This document shows, piece by piece, positions 14,562 through 22,802 of a stretch of 23,508 nt of DNA. How positions within the stretch are numbered: position 1 is the first letter of the stretch; each line of letters starts with the position of its first letter. The notes under the pieces are model-generated. The model had not been told where the DNA came from. It was given only the letters and a program-made list of their open reading frames with translations, and made no database searches. The stretch is from Faecenecus sp036648855 (lineage in GTDB: Bacteria; Bacillota_I; Bacilli_A; RF39; UBA660): positions 1 through 23,508 of the forward strand of contig JAVWCU010000010.1 in assembly GCA_036648855.1 (NCBI GenBank), written 5' to 3'. Both the position numbers and the translations under genes were made by a program.

Positions 14562-16163
14562 CTATTCATTATATGTATCTGGTAAATCATTTTCAAATAA
14601 AGCATAAATATCTTTATCTGTTTTTAAAGATAAAATAAGGGGATAAGCCTCTCGAACATTATCTAAGATGAAAATATTATCTTTTTTATAACCTTTAGAA
14701 ATAAGTCCCTCATAAATAGGAATAGTTCGCATTTTACCAATTAGAATTACATAATTTGCTACTTCACTTATTTGTTTACCAAATATACGATTATAATCAG
14801 TTTCTTTAGCCCCTAACTCTACCATTCCTGGAGTTACCACTACTTTAGTTCCAGGCATCATATCTAAGACTTCTAGAGCCATTTGGGCACCAATAGGATT
14901 TGCATTATAAGCATCATCTATTTGATACATATTCCCTAGTTTCTTAAGTTCTAGACGGTGTTCTACAGGTTTAACTTTCTTAACAGCTATAATCAGTTCT
15001 TTGATAGTAATACCAAACTCTAGTCCTAAAGCCAAACTTGATAAAATATTATAAACACTGTGTTTTCCTAATAACTTAGTTTGAAAAGAATAAGTTTCAT
15101 TTAAATCTTTAAAATAAACATCAAAGATTGTACCTTCACTAGTACAATAAATATTAGATGCGTAAATATCAGCATCTTTATTATCTATACCAATCCAAAT
15201 CTTCCTAACTTTATTAATAAGTGGATAATTAACTTGTTTAATATCATCTTTATTTAAAACTGCTACCCCATCTTTTGGTAAAGACTCAATTAATTCAAAC
15301 TTTGTTTTAATAATGTTTTCTTCACTTCCAAAAGTCTCTAAGTGAGCGGTCCCAATAGTTGTTAAAATACCATACTTAGGATTTACTAGTTTACAAAGAC
15401 TAGCTATATCTCCTTTAGCATAAGCTCCCATTTCTGCTATAAAAACATCATCAAACTTATCTAGATAATTATTAATAGTCATAATCAAACCATAATCAGT
15501 ATTAAAATTTTTAGGAGAAGGAAGAGAAATATATTTAGTATTTAAAATATCATTTAAAATATTCTTACTACTTGTTTTACCATAACTACCAGTAATACCT
15601 ATAACTTTAAGATTATTCATAGTCTTTAATTTCTGACAGGCTCTATGTCTATAATGATGAAATACTAATCTTTCAACAGGATAATTAATTATATTAGCAA
15701 TATAAACTAAGAAATAACTAATCACTAGTAAAATACCTATATTTAAAGCCATACTTGGTAATTTACTAGGAATTAGTAAGCCTACTATAACTGGAATAAA
15801 AAAGATAATAATTAAAGTTACCCACATTCTTTTAATTCGACTAGTAGTAACTAAAGGCTTTTTATTTTGATCTTTGGCTGCTATATTTAAAAGGTTATAT
15901 AGAGCCAGGATATAAAGAGCAATTAGAACAATTAACCAAATATTTTTTAGCATTGGACCAGTAATAAACTCTACAGGGATTAATGCAATAAGTCCTAAGA
16001 TATCCAAATATAAAAAGCTGGCTTTAGCATTATTCATCACCCATTTAATATAACGATTATTTTCGTTATAAGAGTTCTGTTGAAGCATATGAAGAGCTCT
16101 TCTAGTTTTAGTAAAATAATAAATTAACATGATTAAGAATAAGACAATAAATAAAAATAACAT
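14562..16163 (-). CDS. murF: MurF-type Mur ligase with N-terminal membrane domain
   Basis: A 533-aa protein. The first 160 residues hold about five transmembrane segments (near 1-17, 50-68, 74-93, 113-132, 138-158). From 185 on it is a Mur ligase: P-loop TGSYGKTSSKN (191-201), then AEMGAYAKGDI, HLETFGSEENI, the central nucleotide-fold region, and DDAYNANPIGAQMALEVL, which is characteristic of MurF. MurF adds D-Ala-D-Ala to UDP-MurNAc-tripeptide. Directly before ddl, it would use that enzyme's product. Soluble MurF is about 450 aa and lacks the membrane part, so this form would work at the membrane. AAGGAGGTG 4 nt before the ATG gives a firm start. A related amide ligase on a lipid-linked substrate cannot be excluded. 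Confidence 0.85.
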   Translation of the reverse strand: MLFLFIVLFLIMLIYYFTKTRRALHMLQQNSYNENNRYIKWVMNNAKASFLYLDILGLIALIPVEFITGPMLKNIWLIVLIALYILALYNLLNIAAKDQNKKPLVTTSRIKRMWVTLIIIFFIPVIVGLLIPSKLPSMALNIGILLVISYFLVYIANIINYPVERLVFHHYRHRACQKLKTMNNLKVIGITGSYGKTSSKNILNDILNTKYISLPSPKNFNTDYGLIMTINNYLDKFDDVFIAEMGAYAKGDIASLCKLVNPKYGILTTIGTAHLETFGSEENIIKTKFELIESLPKDGVAVLNKDDIKQVNYPLINKVRKIWIGIDNKDADIYASNIYCTSEGTIFDVYFKDLNETYSFQTKLLGKHSVYNILSSLALGLEFGITIKELIIAVKKVKPVEHRLELKKLGNMYQIDDAYNANPIGAQMALEVLDMMPGTKVVVTPGMVELGAKETDYNRIFGKQISEVANYVILIGKMRTIPIYEGLISKGYKKDNIFILDNVREAYPLILSLKTDKDIYALFENDLPDTYNE

Positions 16164-16174
16164 TGGACACCTCC

Positions 16175-16912
16175 TTATAAAAATTTAGTTAAAATAGTAG
16201 TTACTTTTGATAAGTCTTCTAAATAGGCATAATGGGTTTTTCCAGGTAGAATAACTAAACCTGCATCAGGAATTATTTGTTCTAACTTTTTAGCATCTTC
16301 TAAGGGTGCAGAAACATCTAAATCTCCCCAAATAAGTAAAGTGGGAACTTTTATTAAAGCTGCATAATTACTTAAATCTTGATTTATTACTCGGACTAAG
16401 ATATCCCGCATTCTAGGAGTTGCTTGTTTATAATCTGTAGAACCAATATAATTTTTAGCTAGTTCACTAAGAATATTTAAACCCGGTATTTTTTTTAATT
16501 TTTTCAAGGTCTTTTCTTTAAAAGATAATTCTTTCTTTTCTCTAATACAAGGACTACCAAAAAGAACTACTTTATTAACTTTATATTTAGCACTATAACA
16601 AATAGCAATTCTTCCACCAAAGGAATGGCCTATTAAAGTAGGGATTAAAACATGAACTTTTATTAGAAACTCTTTTAAGAACTCTGTATAATCTTCAATA
16701 TTCCAAACAGTATCTGGTTCAGAAGACTTACCAAACCCTGGTAAGTCAAGAATCGTTATTCTACTATTTAATAGTTTACTACCTAGGGGTTCCATCATTT
16801 CTATATTTTGACCCCAACCATGAAGAAGAACTATATCGGGGCCTTCCCCATATTGTATGTAATTAACTGAGACATGCCCAATTTTAATTATCAAATTATC
16901 ACCAACCATCAT
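16175..16912 (-). CDS. Alpha/beta hydrolase in the murF-ddl operon
   Basis: A 245-aa single-domain alpha/beta-hydrolase. The oxyanion region is LLHGWGQ (about residue 31); the nucleophile elbow GHSFGG gives Ser97; the acid is probably Asp199 in WGDLDVSAP; the base is His227 in GKTHYAYLED. No signal peptide is present, so it is cytoplasmic. The substrate cannot be told. Cotranscription 11 nt before murF suggests a cell-wall or lipid ester, which is inference. The start is ambiguous. ATG-ATG at 16912 would be practically leaderless given the -10 at 16920-16925. A TTG at 16894 has GGTGAT three bases upstream, the same arrangement used by the WXG100 gene at 4336, and would remove six residues. 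Confidence 0.82.
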   Translation of the reverse strand: MMVGDNLIIKIGHVSVNYIQYGEGPDIVLLHGWGQNIEMMEPLGSKLLNSRITILDLPGFGKSSEPDTVWNIEDYTEFLKEFLIKVHVLIPTLIGHSFGGRIAICYSAKYKVNKVVLFGSPCIREKKELSFKEKTLKKLKKIPGLNILSELAKNYIGSTDYKQATPRMRDILVRVINQDLSNYAALIKVPTLLIWGDLDVSAPLEDAKKLEQIIPDAGLVILPGKTHYAYLEDLSKVTTILTKFL

Positions 16913-16919
16913 TAATTTT

Positions 16920-16949
16920 ATTATACCACGATAAATATTAGAAAAACAA
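16920..16949 (-). promoter_or_regulatory. Promoter of the hydrolase-murF-ddl operon, very close to the start codon
   Basis: An extended -10 TGGTATAAT (16928-16920) with TTGTTT 18 bp upstream on the minus strand. The expected transcript start is at or next to ATG 16912, so the mRNA has almost no leader if that ATG is used. Confidence 0.65.
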
Positions 16950-16998
16950 TTTATCTGCTTGTTTTAGGGTAAGAAAGTGTAAATTATTTCTAGTATTA

Positions 16999-17022
16999 TA
17001 AAAGAATGATATAAATCATTCT
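16999..17022 (-). terminator. Probable intrinsic terminator of polC
   Basis: AGAATGAT (17003-17010) and ATCATTCT (17015-17022) form an 8-bp AT-rich stem with a four-base loop, immediately after the polC stop. Only a short T tract (TTTTAT) follows on the minus strand, so it may be leaky. Confidence 0.5.
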
Positions 17023-20000
17023 CTAAAATAAGGTCATTTGACTAGATTCAGGTAAATCATTTAAGATGCCCATTCCTCGCATTTTACCAATAATAGTAGC
17101 AGATACTTTACCACGTTTTTGTAAATCTTCTATACTTAAAAAGTATTTAATTTCTCGTTCATTAACAATACTAGTTGCGGCTGTTTCTCCCAATCCTTCT
17201 AAAGTACCAAAAGGTGGAATTAGACTATTTTCATGTTCTTCATCTAAGATAAAACGCTTAGCATCACTTTTTAAAATATTAATAGGACTAAAGGTAATAC
17301 CTCTAGCAGTTGCTTCTAAGGCAATCTTTAAAGACTCAATTATATTAGTTTCTTTATTTGATGCATCATAACCTTTTTCCATTAATACTTCTAGTTTAGT
17401 TTTGATAGCTTCATAACCTTTAATCATAGTTTCTATATCAAAGTCATTCACTCTAATAGAAAAATAAGCAGCATAATAAAGAAGGGGTTTATGGACTTTA
17501 AACCAGGCTATTCTAAGAGCACTCATAACATACGCACAGGCATGAGCTTTTGGGAACATGTACTTTATTTTATGACATGAGTCAATATACCACTCTGGAA
17601 CTGAAGCCTCTTTCATTTTAGTTTCCCACTTCTTCCATTCTTCTGGCATTTTAGTAGGCTTACCTTTACGAACAAACTCCATTATTTTAAAGGCTTCTTT
17701 TGGTTCCATGCCCCAGTTAGTTAGGTTAACCATAATATCATCACGACAACCAATAACATCTTTAAAAGGCACTACTTTATTCTTAATTAATTCACTAGCA
17801 TTACCAGCCCAAACATCAGTTCCGTGTGATAGCCCAGATATTTTAACTAATTCAGAAAAGGTTTTAGGTTGGGTATCAACTAATAACTGAATAACAAACT
17901 TAGTTCCTAACTCAGGTAGACCTAGAGTCCCAGTTGGACACATTATTTCTTCTGCTGTTACGCCCATTGCATTTGGACTACAAAGAAGTGAAAAGACTTC
18001 TTTATCATCAAAAGGTAGCGTTGTCACATCTATTCCTGATAAATCCTGAAGCATTCTTAAAATGGTAGGATCATCATGGCCTAAAATATCAAGTTTTAAA
18101 ACATCTTCCTCAATAGAATGATAATCAAAGTGGGTTGTTTTCCATAAAGAATTAGGATCATCAGCTGGATACTGGAAAGGAGTAAAGTCAAAGACATCCA
18201 TATATTCAGGAATAACAACAATTCCTCCTGGATGCTGACCAGTTGTTCTTTTAACTCCTGTACATCCAAGTGCTATTCTTTCAACTTCTGCTGTTCGCAT
18301 ATTTGCTATACCTTTTTCTTCACAGTAGCCTTTTACATAACCAAAAGCTGTCTTATCTGCTACTGTTCCAATAGTTCCTGCTCTATAAACATTATCCACT
18401 CCAAACAACTCTTTAGTATATTCATGGGCTTTCCACTGATATTCTCCAGAGAAGTTCAGGTCAATATCCGGAACTTTATCTGCATTAAAACCTAGGAATG
18501 TAGCGAAAGGCATATCTTGTCCTTCTTTACCTAGAGGTTTACCACATTTAGGACATATTTTATCAGGTAAATCATAGCCACTTGGATAACTCTTTCCATA
18601 GGCAATATCATTATTATCATTAAATTCGGAATACTTACAGTTATAGCATAAATAATGAGCCGGTAAAGGATTAACTTCGGTTATTCCCATCATTGTCGCA
18701 ACAAAGCTTGAGCCAACTGATCCTCTACTTCCTACTAAATAGCCATCATCATTACTGTGTTTTACTAACTTTTGAGCAATTAAATAAATAACATCAAAGC
18801 CACTGTTAATAATACCAGATAATTCATGTTCTATTCTGTTACTTATTAAAGCTGGTAAACTTTCCCCATACATACTACTAGCTTTAGTATAAACTAAATC
18901 CTTAACTGTTTGGACAGAGTCCTTAATTTTAGGAGAGAATGGAATACCCCCTGTTTCAATAATAACTTCTATTATATCTACTAAATCCGCTATTTTATTA
19001 GGGTTAGTTATAACTATTTCTTCTCTTAAATCCTTATCTAAAAAAGCAAAGTCATTAAGCATTTCATCAGTTGTTCTAAAATGACAGCTAGGAATACTAG
19101 TAATACCCTTTCTGGCAAGAGGATGCCTACCACCTCCAGGGACTTTTTGATTAACTATAATCTCCCGGTATATTTTATCTTCTCTTTTCATGTGATGAAC
19201 ATCACCTGTTGCTACAATTATTTTCCCAGCAGCATGAGTTGCCTCTATTACTTTTTTGATATTGGAAAGTAATTCTTCTTGACTACCAAAATCATGAAGT
19301 TCTAATAAATGTCCATAGCATTCAGGAGGTTGTACTTCAACATAATCATAAAAACTAATAATATTAGTTAACTCTTCTTTATCTTTAGTTCTAGCTTCTT
19401 TAAAAACTTCACTTTCATAGCAACCACTACCTATTAATAATCCTTCTCTTAATGATTCTACTTCACTACGAGGAATCCTAGGAAATTTATATAAGTATTT
19501 AGTATTAGCATAAGATATTAACTTAAATAAGTTCTTTAAACCAGTCTTATTCTTAACTAAGATATTAATATGATGAGAAGTTCCATATTTATATATTTCA
19601 TCCTTAGTAACTAGTTTATTTAAGTCACTGATAAGATATAAGTTATTAGCTAAAACCTTCTTAAGCATTTTATTAAAGACTAGTGCTGTTCCTTCAGCAT
19701 CATAATCCGCTCTGTGATGAGCAGTTTCATCCCAAGGAATATCATATCTTTTCATTAAAGCTGTTAGATTATGACGAGCAAAATTACTATCTAAAGTTTG
19801 AGATAACTTTAAAGTATCAATTACACAATTGGTAAACTCCCCTAAGTTATATTTATGATAGGCTGATGATAAAAATGAGGTGTCGAATTTAGCATTATGG
19901 GCTACCATAGGACTATTTCCAAACCAAGTAACAAATCTCTTTATAACATTTTCTTCTGTATCTTTATCTTTTAACATAGAGTCTGTAATATTAGTAACTT

Positions 20001-21414
20001 CTGTTATTTTAGAAGAAAGATTACATCCCGGATTGATAAGTTCATCAAAACGATCAATTATTTCCCCATTACATATTTTAACAGCCCCTACTTCTATAAT
20101 TGAGTCAGCTCCTCCAGCATTAAAACCTGTTGTCTCTAAGTCAAAAACGACATAAGTTGTTTCCATTAAAGGAAGTTCTGTTCCTCTTAGGACAATGTCT
20201 ACAGAGTCATCAATCATAATTAGTTCTGTACCATATATAGCCTTAAACTTATCACATTCTTCTTTGCCTTTGTTATAATCTCTTACTTCATGATACACAT
20301 CAGGAAAGGATTGAGCACCTTGATGATCAGTAATGGCAATAGCTTTATGTCCCCATTTAATAGCCTGTTTAACTAGAGCTTTAGCACTTACTAGGCCATC
20401 CATTTGACTATTAAGAGAATGAGTATGTAACTCTACTCTTTTTATTTCACTAGTATCTTGTAAATTAGTATCATCTTTATCTAATTTTATAATATCTCTG
20501 GCATTAAGCACTATTTCCTTAGCATAAGTATCATTCTTAGTATAGCCTCTTATCATGACCCAAGTTCCTGTCTTTAAAGCTTTACAAAGTCTAGCATATT
20601 CATCAGCTTCTCTAGAAAATACTTTACAGTAAATACTGTCACTGAAGTCAGTAACTTTTAAAGTAATTATTTTAAAATCACTAGTCTTAGATTCAAAGTA
20701 ATCTACACCAAATATTTGGCACTCTATAGTAATACTATTATCTTCTCCAATAATACCAGATATTTTAACTGGAGTATCTTTAATAGTCCTACCTAATATA
20801 CAGTTAGGATTATCTTCCTTAGCAGCTTTACGATAAACAGTATCTTTCTTGACAGACTCTTTACTATTAGAGTCATTAGATGAAAGAGGTTTTAGAACAG
20901 GAATACTTTCTCTAGATGTTAGAATATCATTAACAACTTCTGTTCTTTTATCTTCATTGATAATAGCAGTAAGCTCCTCTTTAAATCCATAACAAGTATA
21001 CCAGTAATTAATTTCTGTAAGAACCTCATGTATTTGCCGATACTCGGCTTTATTTAGAGCTTCTATTTGATATGAATCATCTTGAAGTTTAAGTCTATCT
21101 ACAAACATTGGTGCTACTACTAAAGAAGGTTTGATTTTTTCTAATGTTTCTTTAAAATAAGTTGGAATTAAATCGGAATTATTAGAAATAGTCTCAATTT
21201 GTAACCTAACTTTAGTATTAAAAGCTGTACAAAGTAATTCTTCCATCAAAAAATATAATGATGATTCTAACACTTGATTTGTTTCTAAGATAATTGTCAA
21301 ACTTTGATCGTTCTGGTGGACAATAATATTTTTTAATTTAGCACCGTCAAAATCACTATAATATTTCTCATCTATGGCAATTTTTTTTAATAATACTTCT
21401 AAGTTTTCTTCCAT
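17023..21414 (-). CDS. polC: DNA polymerase III alpha subunit, PolC type
   Basis: The start is set at ATG 21414, with GGGGG 5 nt upstream; the GTG at 21426 overlaps that site. The 1463-aa replicative polymerase has all PolC parts in order. After an N-terminal domain comes an OB fold (about 213-311), then a PHP domain starting HTHS (about 330), interrupted by a DEDDh 3'-5' exonuclease (DLETTG about 425, HNAKFD about 506, HHRADYD about 566). The second PHP half contains GDVHH. A zinc module has CYNC and CPKC. The palm has PDIDLNF (Asp983, Asp985) and LKLDILGHDD (Asp1109). The C-terminal QMTLF matches the beta-clamp-binding motif. Nothing is missing, so it should be active and proofreading. It is a housekeeping gene, not linked to the flanking orphan gene. 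Confidence 0.97.
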   Translation of the reverse strand: MEENLEVLLKKIAIDEKYYSDFDGAKLKNIIVHQNDQSLTIILETNQVLESSLYFLMEELLCTAFNTKVRLQIETISNNSDLIPTYFKETLEKIKPSLVVAPMFVDRLKLQDDSYQIEALNKAEYRQIHEVLTEINYWYTCYGFKEELTAIINEDKRTEVVNDILTSRESIPVLKPLSSNDSNSKESVKKDTVYRKAAKEDNPNCILGRTIKDTPVKISGIIGEDNSITIECQIFGVDYFESKTSDFKIITLKVTDFSDSIYCKVFSREADEYARLCKALKTGTWVMIRGYTKNDTYAKEIVLNARDIIKLDKDDTNLQDTSEIKRVELHTHSLNSQMDGLVSAKALVKQAIKWGHKAIAITDHQGAQSFPDVYHEVRDYNKGKEECDKFKAIYGTELIMIDDSVDIVLRGTELPLMETTYVVFDLETTGFNAGGADSIIEVGAVKICNGEIIDRFDELINPGCNLSSKITEVTNITDSMLKDKDTEENVIKRFVTWFGNSPMVAHNAKFDTSFLSSAYHKYNLGEFTNCVIDTLKLSQTLDSNFARHNLTALMKRYDIPWDETAHHRADYDAEGTALVFNKMLKKVLANNLYLISDLNKLVTKDEIYKYGTSHHINILVKNKTGLKNLFKLISYANTKYLYKFPRIPRSEVESLREGLLIGSGCYESEVFKEARTKDKEELTNIISFYDYVEVQPPECYGHLLELHDFGSQEELLSNIKKVIEATHAAGKIIVATGDVHHMKREDKIYREIIVNQKVPGGGRHPLARKGITSIPSCHFRTTDEMLNDFAFLDKDLREEIVITNPNKIADLVDIIEVIIETGGIPFSPKIKDSVQTVKDLVYTKASSMYGESLPALISNRIEHELSGIINSGFDVIYLIAQKLVKHSNDDGYLVGSRGSVGSSFVATMMGITEVNPLPAHYLCYNCKYSEFNDNNDIAYGKSYPSGYDLPDKICPKCGKPLGKEGQDMPFATFLGFNADKVPDIDLNFSGEYQWKAHEYTKELFGVDNVYRAGTIGTVADKTAFGYVKGYCEEKGIANMRTAEVERIALGCTGVKRTTGQHPGGIVVIPEYMDVFDFTPFQYPADDPNSLWKTTHFDYHSIEEDVLKLDILGHDDPTILRMLQDLSGIDVTTLPFDDKEVFSLLCSPNAMGVTAEEIMCPTGTLGLPELGTKFVIQLLVDTQPKTFSELVKISGLSHGTDVWAGNASELIKNKVVPFKDVIGCRDDIMVNLTNWGMEPKEAFKIMEFVRKGKPTKMPEEWKKWETKMKEASVPEWYIDSCHKIKYMFPKAHACAYVMSALRIAWFKVHKPLLYYAAYFSIRVNDFDIETMIKGYEAIKTKLEVLMEKGYDASNKETNIIESLKIALEATARGITFSPINILKSDAKRFILDEEHENSLIPPFGTLEGLGETAATSIVNEREIKYFLSIEDLQKRGKVSATIIGKMRGMGILNDLPESSQMTLF

Positions 21415-21430
21415 AACTACCCCCACTAAG

Positions 21431-21458
21431 TAAAAGATTTCATACTAAGTGAAATCTT
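21431..21458 (-). terminator. Hairpin between the orphan gene and polC
   Basis: AAGATTTCA (21434-21442) pairs perfectly with TGAAATCTT (21450-21458) around a seven-base loop, with TTTTA after it on the minus strand. It could be a weak terminator or attenuator just ahead of polC. The hairpin includes the orphan gene's stop. Confidence 0.5.
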
Positions 21459-22293
21459 ATATTATCTCTAGCTGATTAATTCTAATTATATATTTCTGAT
21501 TTTTAATGCAAAATTCAATAAATTGGATTAAGTCTAATTTTTTTAAATTAGCTTCTACTGGGTATTTATCAATATCAAAGGCTATCTTATCACGCATCAT
21601 ATACCCTGTAAAAGAATCTTCCGTTGCCCCTAGATACATTAACCAGTAGGGATAGATTTGCCTTTTTAAGAATGATAAAGAGGCATCACCCGCTAGATAA
21701 TTAGATTTATCCTTTAGTCTTGTATATAGTTCATTATTAATAGCTAGTTCTAAAATAGCTTGGACTATTTCTTTATAGTTGGGGAACTGATTACCTATTT
21801 GATAACGAACAACCGTGTACAAAATACTGATTAAAGTAGCAGTTGCATCTTTCATATCAGCTTTCCTACCCCAGACAATATTTCGTTCTTTATTATTTAA
21901 GTCATAATAAACTGTATCCATACTAGGATGAACTACTAGGATATTATAAGTATTATCAAAGTTAAGTCGGATAATTTCCTGACAAGACTTAATAATATCT
22001 TTTTTATAAGAATCCCATATTTTCATTAAATATAAACGGTGCTTTTCAGTTTCTTTTTTTAAAGTAGTAAATAGTTCAGTTTCAAAAACAGTATTATAAA
22101 GAGTATCATCATCAGGAATAAAGTTCTTAATATCTGACAACATGACTTTATCTTCACAAGTTAAAGCATTATACTGTTTCTTATAAGTTTTCCAAAGTTT
22201 AGTCTTATAATTATAACTATCTTCAGAAATAGAGGCTCCAAACAATAAGTTCCAAGTTAATAGATAATCATTTACTATAAAGTTTAATTTCAT
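21457..22293 (-). CDS. Unrecognised 278-aa protein
   Basis: I do not recognise this family. The protein has no signal peptide and no clear transmembrane segment. It is rich in Tyr, Lys, Leu and Ile and looks globular and mostly helical, with a possible strand pair NILVVHPSMDTVYYDL near the middle, followed by WGRKADMKDATATLISILY. There are no metal-binding, P-loop, reverse transcriptase (no YxDD) or nuclease motifs that I can see. Its start has a weak ribosome binding site, GGAAGTGG. Codon use is as AT-rich as the neighbours, so it looks native. It lies between the terminator of the DGR-like target gene and polC. Nothing beyond position ties it to either. Confidence 0.7.
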   Translation of the reverse strand: MKLNFIVNDYLLTWNLLFGASISEDSYNYKTKLWKTYKKQYNALTCEDKVMLSDIKNFIPDDDTLYNTVFETELFTTLKKETEKHRLYLMKIWDSYKKDIIKSCQEIIRLNFDNTYNILVVHPSMDTVYYDLNNKERNIVWGRKADMKDATATLISILYTVVRYQIGNQFPNYKEIVQAILELAINNELYTRLKDKSNYLAGDASLSFLKRQIYPYWLMYLGATEDSFTGYMMRDKIAFDIDKYPVEANLKKLDLIQFIEFCIKNQKYIIRINQLEII

Positions 22294-22320
22294 GTTACCA
22301 CTTCCTAATCTCTATATATA

Positions 22321-22329
22321 AATATACCA
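22321..22329 (-). promoter_or_regulatory. Possible extended -10 promoter of the 278-aa gene
   Basis: TGGTATATT on the minus strand, with TATATT differing from consensus at one position, about 28 bases before the ATG. No clear -35 at the usual distance. Confidence 0.35.
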
Positions 22330-22424
22330 TAAGTAGTTGTATTTTAAAACAAAATTAGCAAGGGTTTTACTTTTTATATTAACATTTATACTATCTCCAC
22401 ATTAAATATGACATGTTAAAGGAA

Positions 22425-22460
22425 ATAAAAAATATTTTAGAATGATTTACTCTAAAATAT
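22425..22460 (-). terminator. Intrinsic terminator downstream of the DGR-like target
   Basis: ATATTTTAGA (22432-22441) and TCTAAAATAT (22451-22460) form a perfect 10-bp stem with a nine-base loop, followed on the minus strand by a TTTTTTATTT tract. It implies that the GC-rich tract 22480-22691 is transcribed with the target gene. Confidence 0.8.
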
Positions 22461-22691
22461 CAACTGTTCCTTAGTTTTTATAGGAAGAGGCTAAACCCTC
22501 TCTCTCTTTTACCGGGGGCTTCCGCCACCGACATCTTGTTTTTTTGAAACCTCTTATTCCCTCATATGCATCTTACAAGAGGTCCCACTTACTCATTTCT
22601 CTTAGTACCGGTTTCACCGGTCAGCTTTACTTCTTTACTGTTAGTCCGTAAACGTCACTTCGTATCCTCTTACGGATGGTTTTTCAGTGGC
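22461..22691 (-). other. GC-rich structured non-coding tract 3' of the candidate variable region
   Basis: The gene-free stretch 22294-22691 is AT-rich up to about 22480. It then becomes unusually GC-rich for this genome up to the target stop codon. Several inverted repeats can be read. CGGGGGC/GCCACCG (22513-22530) has one mismatch; its minus-strand loop is GGAA. ACCTCTT pairs with AAGAGGT around 22556-22582. ACCGGT-TTC-ACCGGT spans 22607-22621. TCCGTAA (22645-22651) pairs with TTACGGA (22670-22676), with a nested ACG/CGT. No convincing ORF is present. In known DGRs a GC-rich hairpin downstream of the variable region directs retrohoming. This tract may contain such a cue, or may be a separate structured RNA or a remnant. 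Confidence 0.5.
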
Positions 22692-22802
22692 CTACGGCTT
22701 GGCAGACACACGACTCGAGTAGTTACTGCTCGCGCTACCGTAGAAGTTGCTAGCATAGAAAACGCCAGCAGACGTAGTGTTACCGCAGCCGCTACTGCGA
22801 AG
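22692..22802 (-). other. Candidate DGR variable region (VR)
   Basis: The last 35 sense codons plus TAG of the FGE-like gene, starting at CGC (22799), contain 60 G+C in 108 bases (56%). The preceding 99 bases have about 42%, and the genome around it is far lower. Nearly all codons end in C or T. Many are AGC, AGT, AAC, TAC, TTC or TGC, as expected when AAC/AAT codons of a template are randomised at adenines. The encoded segment, including SAGVFYASNFYGSASSNYSS, lies where the C-type-lectin fold of DGR targets carries its ligand-binding residues. Assignment is by composition, codon pattern and position; the template was not found. Confidence 0.6.

Noticed and set aside
17066..20155. Several plus-strand open frames opposite polC
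   Set aside because: All are antisense to conserved polC domains and lack ribosome binding sites; they reflect AT-rich codon bias.
22461..22691. Template repeat of the suspected DGR in the downstream non-coding tract
   Set aside because: I read both strands for a copy of the variable segment with AAC/AAT codons and found none here or elsewhere in the window.
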